A stretch of 64,000 nt of DNA from Nicotiana tabacum. Its lineage: Eukaryota; Streptophyta; Magnoliopsida; Solanales; Solanaceae. Positions 1 through 11,261 of this stretch are shown in pieces. Location of the stretch: contig NC_134089.1 in NCBI RefSeq assembly GCF_000715075.1, forward strand, positions 110,305,157 through 110,369,156. Direction: 5' to 3'. A model generated the notes under the pieces. That model was not told the origin of the DNA. It saw only the letters and a list, made by a program, of their open reading frames with translations, and ran no database searches. The stretch's first letter is position 1. Each line of letters begins with the position of its first letter. The position numbers were made by a program, and so were the translations under genes.

Positions 1-899
1 TGACCCAGAAATGCAACTGAACTACCAGAACTCACATTTCAAAACTTAGCATATAACTGACTATCCCTCAAGGTCTGAAGAACCACTCTAAGATGCTGCT
101 CGTGCTCCTCCCAGCTGTGGGAATATATCAAAATATCATCAATGAAGACTATCACAAGCGAATCCAAGTAAGGCCTGAACACTCGGTTCATCAAATCCAT
201 AAAAGCTGCTAGGGCATTTGTCAACCCGAATGACATCACCAAGAACTCATAATCCTCGTACTGAGTCCGAAAAGCTATCTTAGGGACATCGAATTCCCTA
301 ATCTTCAACTGATGGTAGCCAGATCTCAAGTCAATCTTTGAAAATACCTTGGCATCCTAAAGTTGATCAAACAAATCATCAATCCTCGGCAATGGATACT
401 TATTCTTGATTGTAACTTTATTCAACTGCAGGTAATCAATACACATTCTCATCGATCCGTCCTTCTTCTTAACAAACAACACTGGCGCACCCCAAGGAGA
501 AACACTCAGCCTAATGAAACCCTTCTCAAGCAAGTCCTGCAACTGCTCATTTAACTCTTTCAACTCAGGCGGGGCCATACGATACGGCAGGATAGAAATG
601 GGCTGAGTGCCCGGAGCCAAATCAATACAAAAGTCAATATCCCTATCGGGTGGCATACCCGGCAGGTTTGAAGGGAAAACCTTAGGAAACTCACGAACAA
701 TGGGCACAGAATCAATAGAATGAACCTCGGCACTAGAATCACAAACATATGCCAAATAGGCCAAACACCCCTTCTCGACCGTACGTCGAGCCTTCACATA
801 AGAAATAACACTACGGGTAGGATGATCAGGAGTCCCTCTCCACTCTAAATGAGGTAAACCCGGTAAGGCTAAGGTCACAGTCTTGGCATGACAGTCCAA
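1..899 (-). pseudogene. Ty3/gypsy pol, reverse transcriptase part (runs off the left edge)
   Basis: Read on the minus strand, this is the RT region of a gypsy polyprotein. It has the upstream linker ([15 protein letters not shown]), then an RT start with [20 protein letters not shown], then [12 protein letters not shown] and the catalytic FIDDILIYS motif near 140-175. The order and wording resemble the Tekay/Del chromovirus lineage, which is a family judgement from memory. Two stops break the frame: a TAG at 357-359 (a Gln codon in relatives) and a TGA just after AKF near 37. The frame resumes after the second stop and exits the window still in RT, so RNase H and integrase must lie to the left. 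It is a dead copy; the PBS and 5' LTR lie at 2976-5790. Confidence 0.9.
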
Positions 900-916
900 G
901 ATAGCATGGTAAGGTG

Positions 917-1445
917 ATACTAGTCCATCCCCAATATAACATTGAAATCAACCATGTCCAGAAGCAACAAATCAACACGAGTCTCAAGACCCCCAATCAC
1001 AACTATACAAGAGAGATGGACTCGATCTACCACAATAGAATCACCCACCGGTGTAGACACATATACAGGGGCACTCAAGGAATCACTAGTCAAGACCAGA
1101 TACGATGCAAAATAAGATGACACATAAGAGTACGTAGACCCTGGATCAAATAAAGCTGAAGCATCTCTGCCACAAACCAGAACAGTACCTGTGATAATTG
1201 CATCGGAAGCCTCAGCCTCAGGCCTGGCTAGAAGAGCATAACATCGGGGTTGGGCCTCACCACCCTGGACTACCTCTCTAGGACGGCCTGCAGCTGGCTG
1301 GCCTCCACCTCTAGTGGTCGGAGCTCCACCTCTAGCACCTCTACCTCCACCTCTAGCACCTCTACCCTCACCTCTAGCTGGCTGGGGGGGCTGTGGAACA
1401 CCTGGTGCCTGAACCATAGCACGGGAAACCTACTGCTGTGACTGA
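917..1445 (-). pseudogene. Ty3/gypsy retropepsin-like protease region
   Basis: The minus-strand reading contains ASALFDPGSTYSYVS, which matches the gypsy aspartic-protease active site (normally D-S-G-A/S-T) with S replaced by P. The second protease motif, DFNVILGMD, follows near 917-945. An Arg/Gly-rich linker built of RGARGG-type repeats precedes it (about 1300-1400). The reading frame differs from RT: a one-base shift near 917 puts [12 protein letters not shown] in the RT frame. In this family gag, protease and RT are one polyprotein in one frame, so the shift is a lesion. Confidence 0.8.
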
Positions 1446-2796
1446 GTACCCACCAATCTCGGACAAGCCCTCCGGATATGACCATAATCATCACACTCAT
1501 AGCATCCACCTGAGTGTTGCGACTGAGGAAACTAAAACTGACCCTGGCGACCTGAATAACCACCCCGAAAAGTCTGGAGTGGCGGTGCACTAATAGGAGC
1601 TAGTGGTGCATTGTAGGACTGTTGATCAGAATACTACATATGAGAACCATGGCCACCTGAAGCACCGTGAGAAACCTGAAGTGTTGACTGAAAGGGCCTA
1701 GGAGGATAGCCTCTACCATACAAATCCCTGCCTCCAGACGAGGCACCACTGAATCTGCCTAAATGACGGGGTCTCTTGTCCAACCCATGACCACCTCCTT
1801 ACGATAGAACCATCTTCACTCTCCTGGCCACATTGGCCGCCTCCTGGAAAGTAATCTCACTCCCAGTCTCCCTAGCCATCTGAAGACAAATCAGTTGAAT
1901 AAGTCCATCAATGAACCTCCTCACCCTCTCTCTCTCTCTCGGTAGGAAGTATGACAAGAGAATGAGGAGTCAAGTCGATGAATCTGGTCTCATACTGAGT
2001 AACAGTCAAGGAACCCTGCTGGAGACGCTCAAACTGCCTCCGATAGGCCTCTTTCTAAGTGATGGGGAGAAACTTCTCCAGAAATAGCTGAGTAAACTGC
2101 TCCCAAGTCAAAGCTGGCGATTCGACTGAACTAGCCAAGCAGAAATCCCTCCACCAAATCTTGGCGGATCCAGACAAGCAAAAAGTAGAAAAATCGACCC
2201 CATTGGTCTCAACCATCCCCATGTTCCTGAGAACCTCATAACAGCTGTCTAGATAATCTTGGGGATCCTCAGTAGATGCACCGCTGAAAGTAGTAGTGAA
2301 GATCTTGGTGAACCTGTCCAACCTCCACAAAGCATCGGCAGACATAACTGCTCCATCACCAGTCTGAGCTACCAAACTCGTCTGAACTGCTCCAACTAAC
2401 TGTATCGCTGGAGTCTGAAACTGGGGAGCTACCTGCTCCGGAGTGCGAGTAGCAGGCGTCTGGGTTCCTCCTCCATCCTGAGAGATGGCTGGTGCTACAG
2501 GAAGCAAGCCTGCTTGGGTGACACTCTCCATGAGGCCCACTACACGGACCAGAGCATCCTGAAGAACTAGGGTAGCAAAACCCCTCTGGGACTTGAGCTG
2601 GGCCCACTGGAACTACTGGGGCCGTAACCTCATCATCAAAATCAACCTGAGGCTCCGCCGCTGGTGGTGGTGCTCGGGGCTAAGCTCTGCCCCTACCTCG
2701 GCCTCTAGCATGGCCTCGCCCTCTGCCCCTTGTGGGAGCTGCTACTAGGGGCTCGGGCTGCTGGTCAGTGGATAAGGAAGCGCGTGTTCTCGCCAT
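1446..2796 (-). pseudogene. Ty3/gypsy gag (capsid and zinc knuckle), degraded
   Basis: The likely gag start is the ATG at 2796 (MARTRASLSTDQQ), 180 nt downstream of the PBS. The capsid core reads FSGASTEDPQDYLDSCYEVLRNMG and WWRDF at about 2150-2300. The nucleocapsid ends in a CX2CX4HX4C zinc knuckle (CYECDDYGHIRRAC) at about 1460-1504. Damage includes a TAG in the Arg-rich N-terminus, a frame change before 2540, a TAG at 2055-2057, several later stops, and a one-base slip in the (GA)n run near 1925-1943 that moves the reading to the zinc-knuckle frame. Slippage in a short dinucleotide run is the simplest cause. Confidence 0.8.
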
Positions 2797-2975
2797 CTAC
2801 TAAGAACAGAGTAGAAATTCAATTAGCATTGAGAGACCAAATCGCACGACAAGAAAGAACAAATGTGAAGTTTTTCCTAACTCTGTAGCCTCTAGGGATA
2901 AATATAGACGTCTCCGTACCGATCCCTCAGACTCTACTAATCTTGTCCGTGAATTGTGAGACTCATGTAACCTAG

Positions 2976-2988
2976 AGCTTTGATACCA
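2976..2988 (-). other. Primer binding site (initiator Met tRNA type)
   Basis: On the minus strand the sequence 3 nt after the LTR end reads TGGTATCAAAGCT, one mismatch from the common plant TGGTATCAGAGC PBS for initiator-methionine tRNA. It fixes 2992-5790 as the 5' LTR of the minus-strand element. Confidence 0.8.
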
Positions 2989-3704
2989 ACTTGTCACGAC
3001 CAGAATTTTTTCTACCCTCGGGAGTCGTGATGACATCTACTCGTAAAAGCTAGGAAAGCCACGAAATAAAGAAATTCTAACTTTTTCATTTTAATCCTTT
3101 TTAACAGTTTGAATTAGCCGGTAATCAACATTTTAAATATTAACGATAAACAGAATAAGCGGAAAACTTAAACAGCTAAAAATAACCCAGCCAGTACTAC
3201 AAGGCCAATATACTCCTCTACCCGGAATCTGGCGTCACAATAGTCACGGACTGTCTATGAGTACTACATACAAATGTCTGAAATAAATACAATCTGTCTC
3301 GGAGTCTATTAAAAATAGAGTACATAATAAAGTAGAAGAGAACGCTGAGCCTGCGAATGCCTGCAAGACTACCTCGGGATCTCTGGCTGGAATGAAGGCA
3401 GGCTCCCAAAGTGCTACTGTCCAAAAGTTTCTCCGAAATCTGCACATAGTGCAGAGTGTAACATCAGCACAACCGACCCCATGTGTTAGTAAGTGTCTGG
3501 CCTAACCCCGGCGAGGTAGCAACGAGACAAAGACCAGACTCCAAATAAACCTGTGTAGTTATATAATATACCGCGGAAAATAAACAGGAATAAACAATTA
3601 ACATGGGAGGGGGTACATGCTACGGGGGGAAATACCAACTCCAACAGAAACTTAAGAGAAATATGAGAGAACAATCCAAGATCTACAACAAAGCAATAAT
3701 AACA

Positions 3705-3940
3705 CTGTTGCGGCATGCAACCCAATCCCTATTACTTAACACTGTTGCAGCGTGCAACCCGATCCATTTATATCACTATTGTGGCGTGCAACCCGATCCA
3801 TTTATATCATTGTTGTGACGTGCAACCTGATCCAATATAACGTTTTTGCGGCGTGCAACCCGATCTAATATAACGCTGTTGCGGTGTGCAACTCGATCTA
3901 TATTTAGTATTGTTGCGGCGTGCAACCCGATCCATATATT
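3705..3940. repeat. Tandem repeat in LTR, about 7 units of about 37 bp
   Basis: Each unit contains a variant of GCGGCGTGCAACCCGATCC followed by an AT-rich spacer (ATTTATATCA or ATATAACG). Seven imperfect units can be counted. The facing LTR has about five units in the reverse orientation at 7738-7905, so the array has changed length since the two LTRs diverged. Confidence 0.85.
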
Positions 3941-4884
3941 TATATACCTTTAATAACAACCATACCACGAGTCCCGGCAAGGGATCAACCATAACTACTC
4001 TATCCCAGCAAGGGATTCAACAGTAAAGATAAATACGTCCTGGCAAGGGAGAAACAACTATAACCAATCTTAACCTAACTTCTACTCATCTCATCTAACA
4101 CCAATACTCAATCATAAGTAACTCCTACGAAAAGAAACTCAATCCTTGCTCAATATTGAAAATCATCAATTAAAGCATCTGTAGTATCATTTAAGAACAC
4201 AACAAATTTCAATTTAAGACTCACGGTCATGCTCGACACCAATGTATAGATACTCGTCACCATGCCTATACATCGTACTCAACAAGAAGCAAATAGCAAA
4301 TAGGACACAACTCTTAATCCCTCAAGCTAAGGTTAGACCAAATACTTACCTCGAACTTCCACGGCCAACTCAAGCCTCAAACACCACTTTTCCTTTCAAA
4401 CTCAGCTCCAAATCAATTGTATCTAGACATAATCAACTTAATAGCATCAATAAACACTAAACAATCCAATTCCAATGCTTAATTATAACTTTCCCATCAT
4501 TCTTCCCAAAAAGTCAATCCCGCTTTGTCAAAACATGAGGTTCGGACCAAAACCAGATCATCCATTCACCCACGAGCCCGAATATATAATCAATTCCAGA
4601 ATTTGACCCCAAATGAGGTCTAAATCACAAATATATAAAAAGCCCTAACTCTACCCAAATCCCTAATTTTCTACCCTTAAAAACATGATTTAAGACTAGA
4701 AATCAAATTGGTGTTAATGGAAATTGAAGAAAATAAGTCTAAGATTACATACCTATGAATTGGTGGTGAAATCCCCTTTCAAAAATTGCCCAATTTGGAG
4801 TTTAGATGAAGAAGTTATGAGTTTTGGTAAAAATCCCGTAATGGCTACTGTTTTTGGACTTTTAAAGTAACTGGGCGGATTTGG

Positions 4885-5195
4885 TCATCGCGTTCGTGAT
4901 AGGTTAGGTCTGACAGACCTTCGCGTTCGCAAAAAGCTATCCCGCGTTCGCGGAGAAGTAACTCCTCGAGCCTTCTCGTTCCGTCCAAGTGTTCGTGTTC
5001 GCGTAGGTATTATTCTCCCTTCCCCCTCACCAGGACACAAGCCTTCGCATTCGCGATACCAGGCCCGCGTTCGCGAAGGGTAGACCCCCCACAGCTTCAT
5101 GTTCGCGACCTGGGTCTCGCGTTCACGTAGAAGGAATTTTCCTTCAGCACACTTAACTCATCGCGTTCGCGAGGGTCCTCCCGAGAACGCGAAGA
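4885..5195. repeat. Cluster of CGCGTTCGCG-type short palindromic repeats in LTR
   Basis: About ten copies or near copies of the core TCGCGTTCGCGA are scattered with variable spacing over 300 bp. This is a sharp CpG-rich island in AT-rich DNA. Equivalent clusters occur at 6465-6790, 18440-18780 and 21356-21665, always in the same part of a gypsy LTR. Confidence 0.8.
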
Positions 5196-6464
5196 AAAAA
5201 ATACCAAAATACCGGCAACTGAAAACCTGCAACTTTTTAAGAGTTTAAAACCTTCCGAAACTCACCCGAGCCCTCGGGGCTCTAAACCAAACATACGTAC
5301 TAATACAAAAACACCATATGAACTTATCCGTGTGATCAAATAGCCAAAATAACATCATTAACATCGAATTAAACCTCAAAATCAATGAAATATTTCAAAA
5401 CTTCTTAAAACATCAAATTTGTATTTAAGGTCCGAATCACATCAAATGACATCCGTTTCTTACCAAACTTCACAGAATTATCTTAAATCACATATAAGAC
5501 CTGCACCGGGTGCCGAAACCAAATTACAAGGCCGATACCAACACGTTCTAATCAAAATTCATTTCCAAATCCTTTAAACAATTTCAGAAAACAATTTTTT
5601 TCAAAAATTCATTTCTCGGGCTTGGGACCTCAGAATTCAATTCTGGGCATACTCCTAAGTCCCATATTCTCCTACGGACCCTCTGGAACCATCAAGTTAC
5701 GCAAATCGAGGTGATGCTAAAAGAGGTTTTTAAAGCCTTGGAACACAAAATTCAATTTAAAAGCAAGTGATGACCTTTTAGGTCATCACACAGCATCACC
5801 TCAATTTGCGTGGGCAGTCCAGGTGCATAGGTGAAAACACATTATGTGAAAATCTGTGAAAAATGATGAATTTTGACTTTAAAATGAATTTAAGTTGACT
5901 TCGGTCCACATTTTGGGTAAACGGACTCGAACCCGTTATTTGACGGTCCCGCAGGATTCGTAGGAAAATATGGGACTTGGGCATATGTCCGGAATCGAAT
6001 TTTGAGTTCCCAATCCCGAGAAATGAATTTTTTGAAGAAAATTATTTTCTGGAATATTTATGAGTTTTTGAAAATGAAATGTGTTTAGAATTTGATGGTA
6101 CCGGGCCCGTATTCTGGTTTCGGAGCCCGGTATAGGTCTTATTTGTGGTTTAAGTCGAGTCTGTGAAATTTGGTAAGAAATGGACTATAAATAACGTGAA
6201 TCGGACCGTATTTGAGAAAATTGGAAAAAATTTGAATTTCTTAAGTGATTTCATGATTTTGATGCTAAATTCATAGTTGTTGATGTTATTTTGGCAATTT
6301 GATCGCATGAGTAAGTTTGTAGGGTGTTTTTGAGGTAGTGTACATGTTTGGTTTGGAGCCCCGAGGGCTCGGGTGAGTTTCAGATAGGTCTCGAAAGGTT
6401 TTTGAACTAGAAAAAGTTGCAGGTTTTCAGTTTCTGGTGTTTTGATGTGTTGTTCTTCATGTTC

Positions 6465-6790
6465 GTGGAAGGACTCTCGCAAACGCGAAGGGTTAGTCAG
6501 GCTGAAGGAAATCTCCTTCTATGAGAACGCGAGACATAGGACGCGAACGCAAAGCTTTGGGGGTGTTTCCCTTCGCGAACGCGGACCTGCTATCGTGAAC
6601 GCGAAGGCCTTTGGGCCTGGGCAGGGGAAGAGGGATTTTACTCTACGCGAACGCAACCACCCGACCACGAACATGAAGGCTCTGGGGGCTGAAGCTCTGC
6701 GAACGCGAGCCTGTGATCGTGAACGCGATGGCCAATTGGGCCTGATCTATCGCGAACGTGACAGACCCATCGCGAACGCGATGAAGGTCT
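6465..6790. repeat. CGCGAACGCG palindrome cluster, second copy
   Basis: This is the inverted counterpart of 4885-5195 in the plus-oriented LTR. Variants of TCGCGAACGCGA recur roughly every 20-40 bp, interleaved with CTGGGCC-like spacers. The apparent 123-residue ORF here is an artefact of the repeats. Confidence 0.75.
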
Positions 6791-7737
6791 TCCCAGTGAT
6801 TTTTAAACAGTAACAGAAACAGGATTTAACCCAAAACTCATAGCTTCTTCTTCCAAACTCCAAATTGGGCGATTTTTGTAAGAGAACGTCACCGCAAATC
6901 CATAGGTATGTAATCTTAGACTCATTTTCTTCAATTTTCATTAACACCCATTAGATTTCTAGGCCTAAATCATGTTCTTAAGGGTAGAAAATTAGGGATT
7001 TGGGTAGAGTTAGGGCTTTTTGTTTAATTGGAATTTAGACCTCGTTTTGGGGTCGGATTTCGAAACTAATTACATATTCGGGCTCGTGGGAGAAGGGGTG
7101 ATCGGGTTTTGGTCCGAACCTCGTGTTTTGACCAAGTAGGCCCGGGGTCAATTTTTGATTTTTTGGGAAGAATGATAGGGAATCTATAATTAAGCATTGA
7201 AATCAAATTGTTTAGTTTTTATTGATATTATTAAATTGATTATGTCTATATACAATTGATTTGGAGCCAAATTCAAAAGGAAAAAGCGGTGTTTGAGGCT
7301 TGAGTTAGCCGTGGAAGTTCGAGGTAAGTGTTTGGTCTAACCTTAGCTTGAGTGATTAGGAGTTGTGTTCTATTTGCTACGTGTTACTTGTTGAGTACAA
7401 CGTATAGGCATGGTGACGAGTATCTATACGTTGGTGTCAAGTATGACCGTGAGTCTTAAATTGAACTTGTTGTATTCCTAACAAATACTACGAATGCCTA
7501 AGTTGTTGATTCTCTATGTTGAGCATAGATTATAATTATTCTCGTGGAAATTACTTATGATTGAGTATTGGTGCTAGTTGAGGAAGTTAGATGTTGGAAC
7601 AAGTTTGGTTATAGTTGATTTTCCCTTGCCTGGACGTATTTACTTATACTGTCGATTCCCTTGCTGGGATAGTGTTGTTTCTTTATTGATCCCTTGCCGG
7701 GACTCCCTTTGTGATTGGTGGTTAACTGTATATGTGG

Positions 7738-7905
7738 ATCGGGTTGCACGCCGCAACAATATTATGTTTGGATAGGGTTGCACGCCGCAACAATAATATG
7801 ATTGGATCGGGTTGCATGCCGTAACAGTGATATATGATTGGATCGGGTTTTGCGCCGCAACAGTATTTTTATGATTTGGATCAGGTTTTGCACTGCAACA
7901 ATAGT
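7738..7905. repeat. Tandem repeat in LTR, about 5 units
   Basis: Units of the form GGATCGGGTTGCACGCCGCAACA plus an AT-rich spacer repeat about five times, the reverse complement of the array at 3705-3940. The last two units have diverged to GGTTTTGC. Confidence 0.8.
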
Positions 7906-8649
7906 TAATAAAAGTGCTTATTGGTTGGTTACGAGTTCCTTATTCTTTTGTTGCGAATTCTAAATTGTTCTTTATGTTTTCTTTTAAATTACTATCGGTA
8001 AATGATATTCCCCCGTAGCATGTCCCCCTCACATCTTTACTTGTTTATTTCTGTTTTATTTTCCGCTGTATATTATATAACTGCACAGGTTTATTTGGTA
8101 GTCTGGTCCTAGCCTCGTCACTACTTCATCGGGGTTAGGCCAGGCACTTACCAGCACATGGGGTCGGTTGTGCTGATACTACACCCTGCACTGTGTGCAG
8201 ATCCCGGAGTGGCAGCTTTTGGACCATAGCTTTGGGTGGCTGCCTTCAGTCCAGTCAGAAATCCCGAGGTAGTCTTGCAGGCGTCCGCAGGCCCCGGCGT
8301 TCTCTTCTATCTTTATATTCTGTTTTCATTTACTTCAGAGACAGATTGTATTGTATCTTTCTTTCCAGAAAACTGTTTGTAGTATTCGTAGACGGTTCGT
8401 GATATTGTGACACCGGTTCCGGGTAGAGATGTACTTGATATTGTCGTACTTGTTTTTGGCTAAGTTATCAGATTACGTCTTCTGCATGTATTTAATTATT
8501 GTTAATATTTCACTGTTGATCGCATGTTGATTTAAACTGTTAAAAAGGGCTAAATAAAAGAGTTAGTAAATCTATAATACTCGGCTTGCCTAGATTTCAC
8601 GAGTAGGCGCAATCACGACTCCTGAGGGTGGGAAATCCAGGTCGTGACA

Positions 8650-9749
8650 TGTTAGTTGCTCTAAATTTCTATTATGCATGTTCACATCTGCACTATAAAT
8701 CCTGTCTCTAGGTTGTTATTAATTCAGCTTTAACAATCATGTTCATAAATTCTCCTATGTGCATTAGAAACCATGTTCTAGGACTTTTATTGCACTCACC
8801 TAGATATCATACTTGCAGTCTAATCGTATAAAATCAGCTTCTTTAGTAGCAATCATGCCTATAGGAAATAAGTATAAAAGCAATTCCAACAATTAGATAT
8901 CAAACTTATATATAAAATTAGTTTTGTAACGTTTGTGATTATTTTCAGCACCTAGACAGCATGCCTATAAGACCTAATGAACCAAACTGCCTGCTTAAAA
9001 TCGTTTACTGGTTTATTTCAGTTCTGGTTAACGATTAGATATCATGTTCATAGGACATCTGTGATCCACACCTAAGCAAACTTGTAGGGCGACTAAAATC
9101 TTGAAATCATAAAACTGTGCTTTGTTTAACTATTGTGAACTGCCTAGATTTAGCTAGTCCCAAAAACAGTAGGCAACTGATTAAGTACCTTCTTCCTAGC
9201 TTTAATAAAAAACACTGCATATGTTCTACTTTGTGCTCACCTAGATATCCTGCTATAGGACCTTTTAAAGTGTCTGAAATACTGTTGTTTGAGACGTGCA
9301 ATTGTCTACTTATTTGTGGAGGTAAAATGTGAGCCTTCAATTGTTCCTTCATCTGACAGTCTTATTTGTTTTTGCTTGACGCTTAGATTTTCTCCTTTTA
9401 AGCACTATAGGAGAGTCTAGATCCACCTTAACCATAAGTCCTAAACACCTCCAGGACCATAAGTAAGGGACGGGTAATGTACGCATAGAGTAAAGAAATG
9501 CATATTTCTAGGGTATGCAACTGGAGGGAAAGGTTATAGGTTGTGGTGCACAAATTAAAAGACTCCAGGGCTATTTATCAGTGGGGATGTAATATTTAAT
9601 GAATCTTCCTCCCTAGACAGTCAGAGAGAGAAGGCAATAGTAGAAATAGTCGTGGTATCAATGACCGCATAGAGCTAGAAATTGAATCTCCACTAGCTCA
9701 GCCTAGTAGTTCTAAGGTAGAGGAAATGGAGGAGGTGCAAAATATTGAT
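8650..9749. other. Non-genic stretch with degenerate short repeats
   Basis: No convincing ORF. Phrases of the form CTAGATATCATG...ATAGGAC recur loosely (near 8800, 8955, 9035 and 9240), suggesting the remains of an old dispersed repeat. Nothing can be named. Confidence 0.4.
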
Positions 9750-10062
9750 CAAGATGATAATGTTGATGCATTTGCGCAACAACAACCATATAGCATTGCA
9801 ACAAGCAGAGAGAAGAGAATGATCAACTGACCGCAAAGGTTTGCAAACGTAGTTGATGGGAATTTTCTTGGATATACGAATCCTGTGGGATTTGCTTTGG
9901 CAGTTGCAGAGAGCGTTGATGTGTTTGAGTGTTATAGATATCCAGAAGCTATTCCGGGTACAGAACCAAATCGACGGATTAGTGTTATGGCTAAAGAGAT
10001 TGAGTCTCTTAACAAGTTTAGGCGTTGCCTAGATTTGGTTGATTTGTGCAGCAATGTGTAGA
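9750..10062 (+). pseudogene. Ty1/copia pol relic (integrase-RT linker)
   Basis: One frame reads REKRMIN, a stop, PQRFANVV, then GYTNPVGFALAVAESVDVF and MAKEIESLNK. This is the signature of the plant copia stretch just before RT, where relatives read REKR..KPPQRF and MEEIESLNKN. The frame ends at a TAG near 10060, and RT and RNase H are absent. The PPT and LTR-like sequence start only ~60 bp later, so a large internal deletion is implied. Confidence 0.7.
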
Positions 10063-10122
10063 GCCCTCGTGAGGGCTCCCGGCAAGGTAAAGAGACGTTC
10101 CTATTGATGAAGAGAATTCAAA

Positions 10123-10490
10123 CCAAGGGGAAGATTTGTTATTTTGTGGCTTGAATTATTTACTTGTATTTTTAGGAAACCTATAATCTCTATAGGTTTA
10201 GGAAAACCCATTGTTCTAATAGATTTGGGAAAAGAAAACTTATTGTCCTTGTCGGACTGGGAAACCTTTCTCTTATAGGTTTGGGACTATTTGGGATCTA
10301 TATATAGGGGTTTGTAGTTGCGGATTCTATAGATTGTATTGTGTTTTTCTTCTCACTTATAGTGGAAATCTCTCTCTGCTTCTGCCTGAGGATTAGGCTT
10401 AGCCGAACCTCGTTAAATCATTGTGTTGATTTTTCTTTTCTATTTGCTATATGTGTGATTGTGTGCTAGTTAACCCACGATCTTCCGCAA
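10123..10490 (+). mobile_element. Copia-type LTR with polypurine tract, probably 3' end of the relic
   Basis: A purine tract (CCAAGGGGAAGAT, 10123-10135) directly precedes a TGTTATTTTG start at 10137. Inside are repeated short phrases (TTATAGGTTTGGGA) and a TATA box (TCTATATATAGGGG, 10297-10310). The sequence ends near CGATCTTCCGCA at 10489. The match to a copia LTR is by layout; the exact 3' end is uncertain because no second LTR is visible. Confidence 0.55.
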
Positions 10491-10894
10491 TAATAGCAAA
10501 TTGGTAAATCAAGTAGTTAGAATACTGAAAATTTATACTGATGTTTTATGGAATGAAAACCACTATCTTAAATCACTGAATTGTATGAGCTAGGGAACTT
10601 AAATTCAAAGGACCAAGTTTTTCATTCGACTTTACTAACTATGCAATTACTTTTTCATCCTTTCTAAATTCTTTAAGTTCGTTTTTGATGTTTTATATAT
10701 AAGTCGTGTATTTTATTGAACAATAAAAAAAGGCTAAAACTATAGGAATGAGACATTAATCGTATTACCCTCAATGATGTGTTGTGCAACTTCTCTTATT
10801 ACCGTGCAATTAGTGATAATTGGCTGAGCTTGTTCGGGCGATTGTTGCTCTTATATGACTATACTTTTGTTCGCGATATATGGAGATGTCTTGT
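10491..10894. other. Non-genic AT-rich stretch
   Basis: No supported gene or known repeat. The short ORFs here owe their length to the tandem duplication that follows. Confidence 0.4.
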
Positions 10895-11044
10895 GTTGCA
10901 TATGCCAAATGGTATATTCTTCGCAGAAAAACAGAAGGCCCAAAAGAAAAAAACAAAACAGGATATGGGGTTGCATATGCCAAATGGTATATTCTTCGCA
11001 GAAAAACAGAAGGCCCAAAAGAAAAAAACAAAACAGGATATGGG
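10895..11044. repeat. Perfect 75-bp tandem duplication
   Basis: The unit starting GTTGCATATGCCAAATGG at 10895 is repeated without a mismatch from 10970 to 11044. The period is a multiple of three, so ORFs pass through both copies, but no codon pattern or homology suggests a protein. Identity of the copies implies a very recent event. An A-rich AAATAAATAAAAATAAAT tract follows at 11100-11131. Confidence 0.95.
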
Positions 11045-11256
11045 GTAAGGATCTGGCACTCCAATATTGAAGCTAACTAAAATAATTGAAGCATAAGTAA
11101 AAAAAAATAAATAAAAATAAATAAAAAAAAGACATGGAAAAGTAATTAAAATCTACGAACTCAAAATGAGTTTATGTGTTTGAACGATGCCTTCATACTA
11201 TACCGAGTATGTTGAGAATGCCTATTGGAGCTCCTTTTGTTCATCGTTATAAAGTG
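11045..11256. other. A-rich flank of the copia insertion
   Basis: Simple A-rich sequence followed by unrecognised DNA. The last five bases before the copia LTR (11257-11261, ATTGT) are its target duplication. Confidence 0.5.
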
Positions 11257-11261
11257 ATTGT

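Larger units (their letters stand above)
2992..5790 (-). mobile_element. 5' LTR of the minus-strand Ty3/gypsy element (2.8 kb)
   Basis: Its left end is TGTCACGACC next to the PBS and its right end is GGTCATCACA, giving TG...CA termini in either reading. The LTR start carries a small hairpin (GTGATGACC, 5-nt loop, GGTCATCAC, 5767-5789). Inside are a tandem array of about 37-bp units (3705-3940) and a CpG-rich cluster of short palindromes (4885-5195). The same layout recurs in inverted order at 5791-8649. No ORF here looks genuine: the Arg/Thr-rich readings at 4885-5100 come from the palindromes. Confidence 0.85.
5791..8649 (+). mobile_element. Plus-oriented Ty3/gypsy LTR, 5'-truncated, head-to-head with 2992-5790
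   Basis: Reverse-complementing 2992-5790 gives a sequence that aligns with this block end to end at roughly 75-80% by eye. Shared landmarks are the CATCACCTCAATTTGCG start, the CGAACGCG cluster, the CCGCAACAAT tandem array, and the end AGGAGTCGTGATT to GGTCGTGACA. The first ~75 nt of the LTR are missing: homology begins at CAGCATCACC, exactly where the minus element ends. No PBS follows 8649, so this is a 3' or solo LTR. The minus element most simply inserted into this older LTR. Confidence 0.8.

Noticed and set aside
4885..5100. Minus-strand Arg/Thr-rich ORF, and similar ORFs at 6442-6813, 18450-18707 and 21338-21589
   Set aside because: They arise from the CGCGAACGCG repeats in LTRs, read open in several frames and lack any protein motif.
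2992..8649. Inverted LTR pair as an autointegration product of one element
   Set aside because: The LTRs differ by about 20-25% by eye and one is truncated, so they do not come from one cDNA.
10779..11080. Overlapping ORFs on both strands through the 75-bp duplication
   Set aside because: Open in four frames only because the unit length is a multiple of three; no homology or composition signal.
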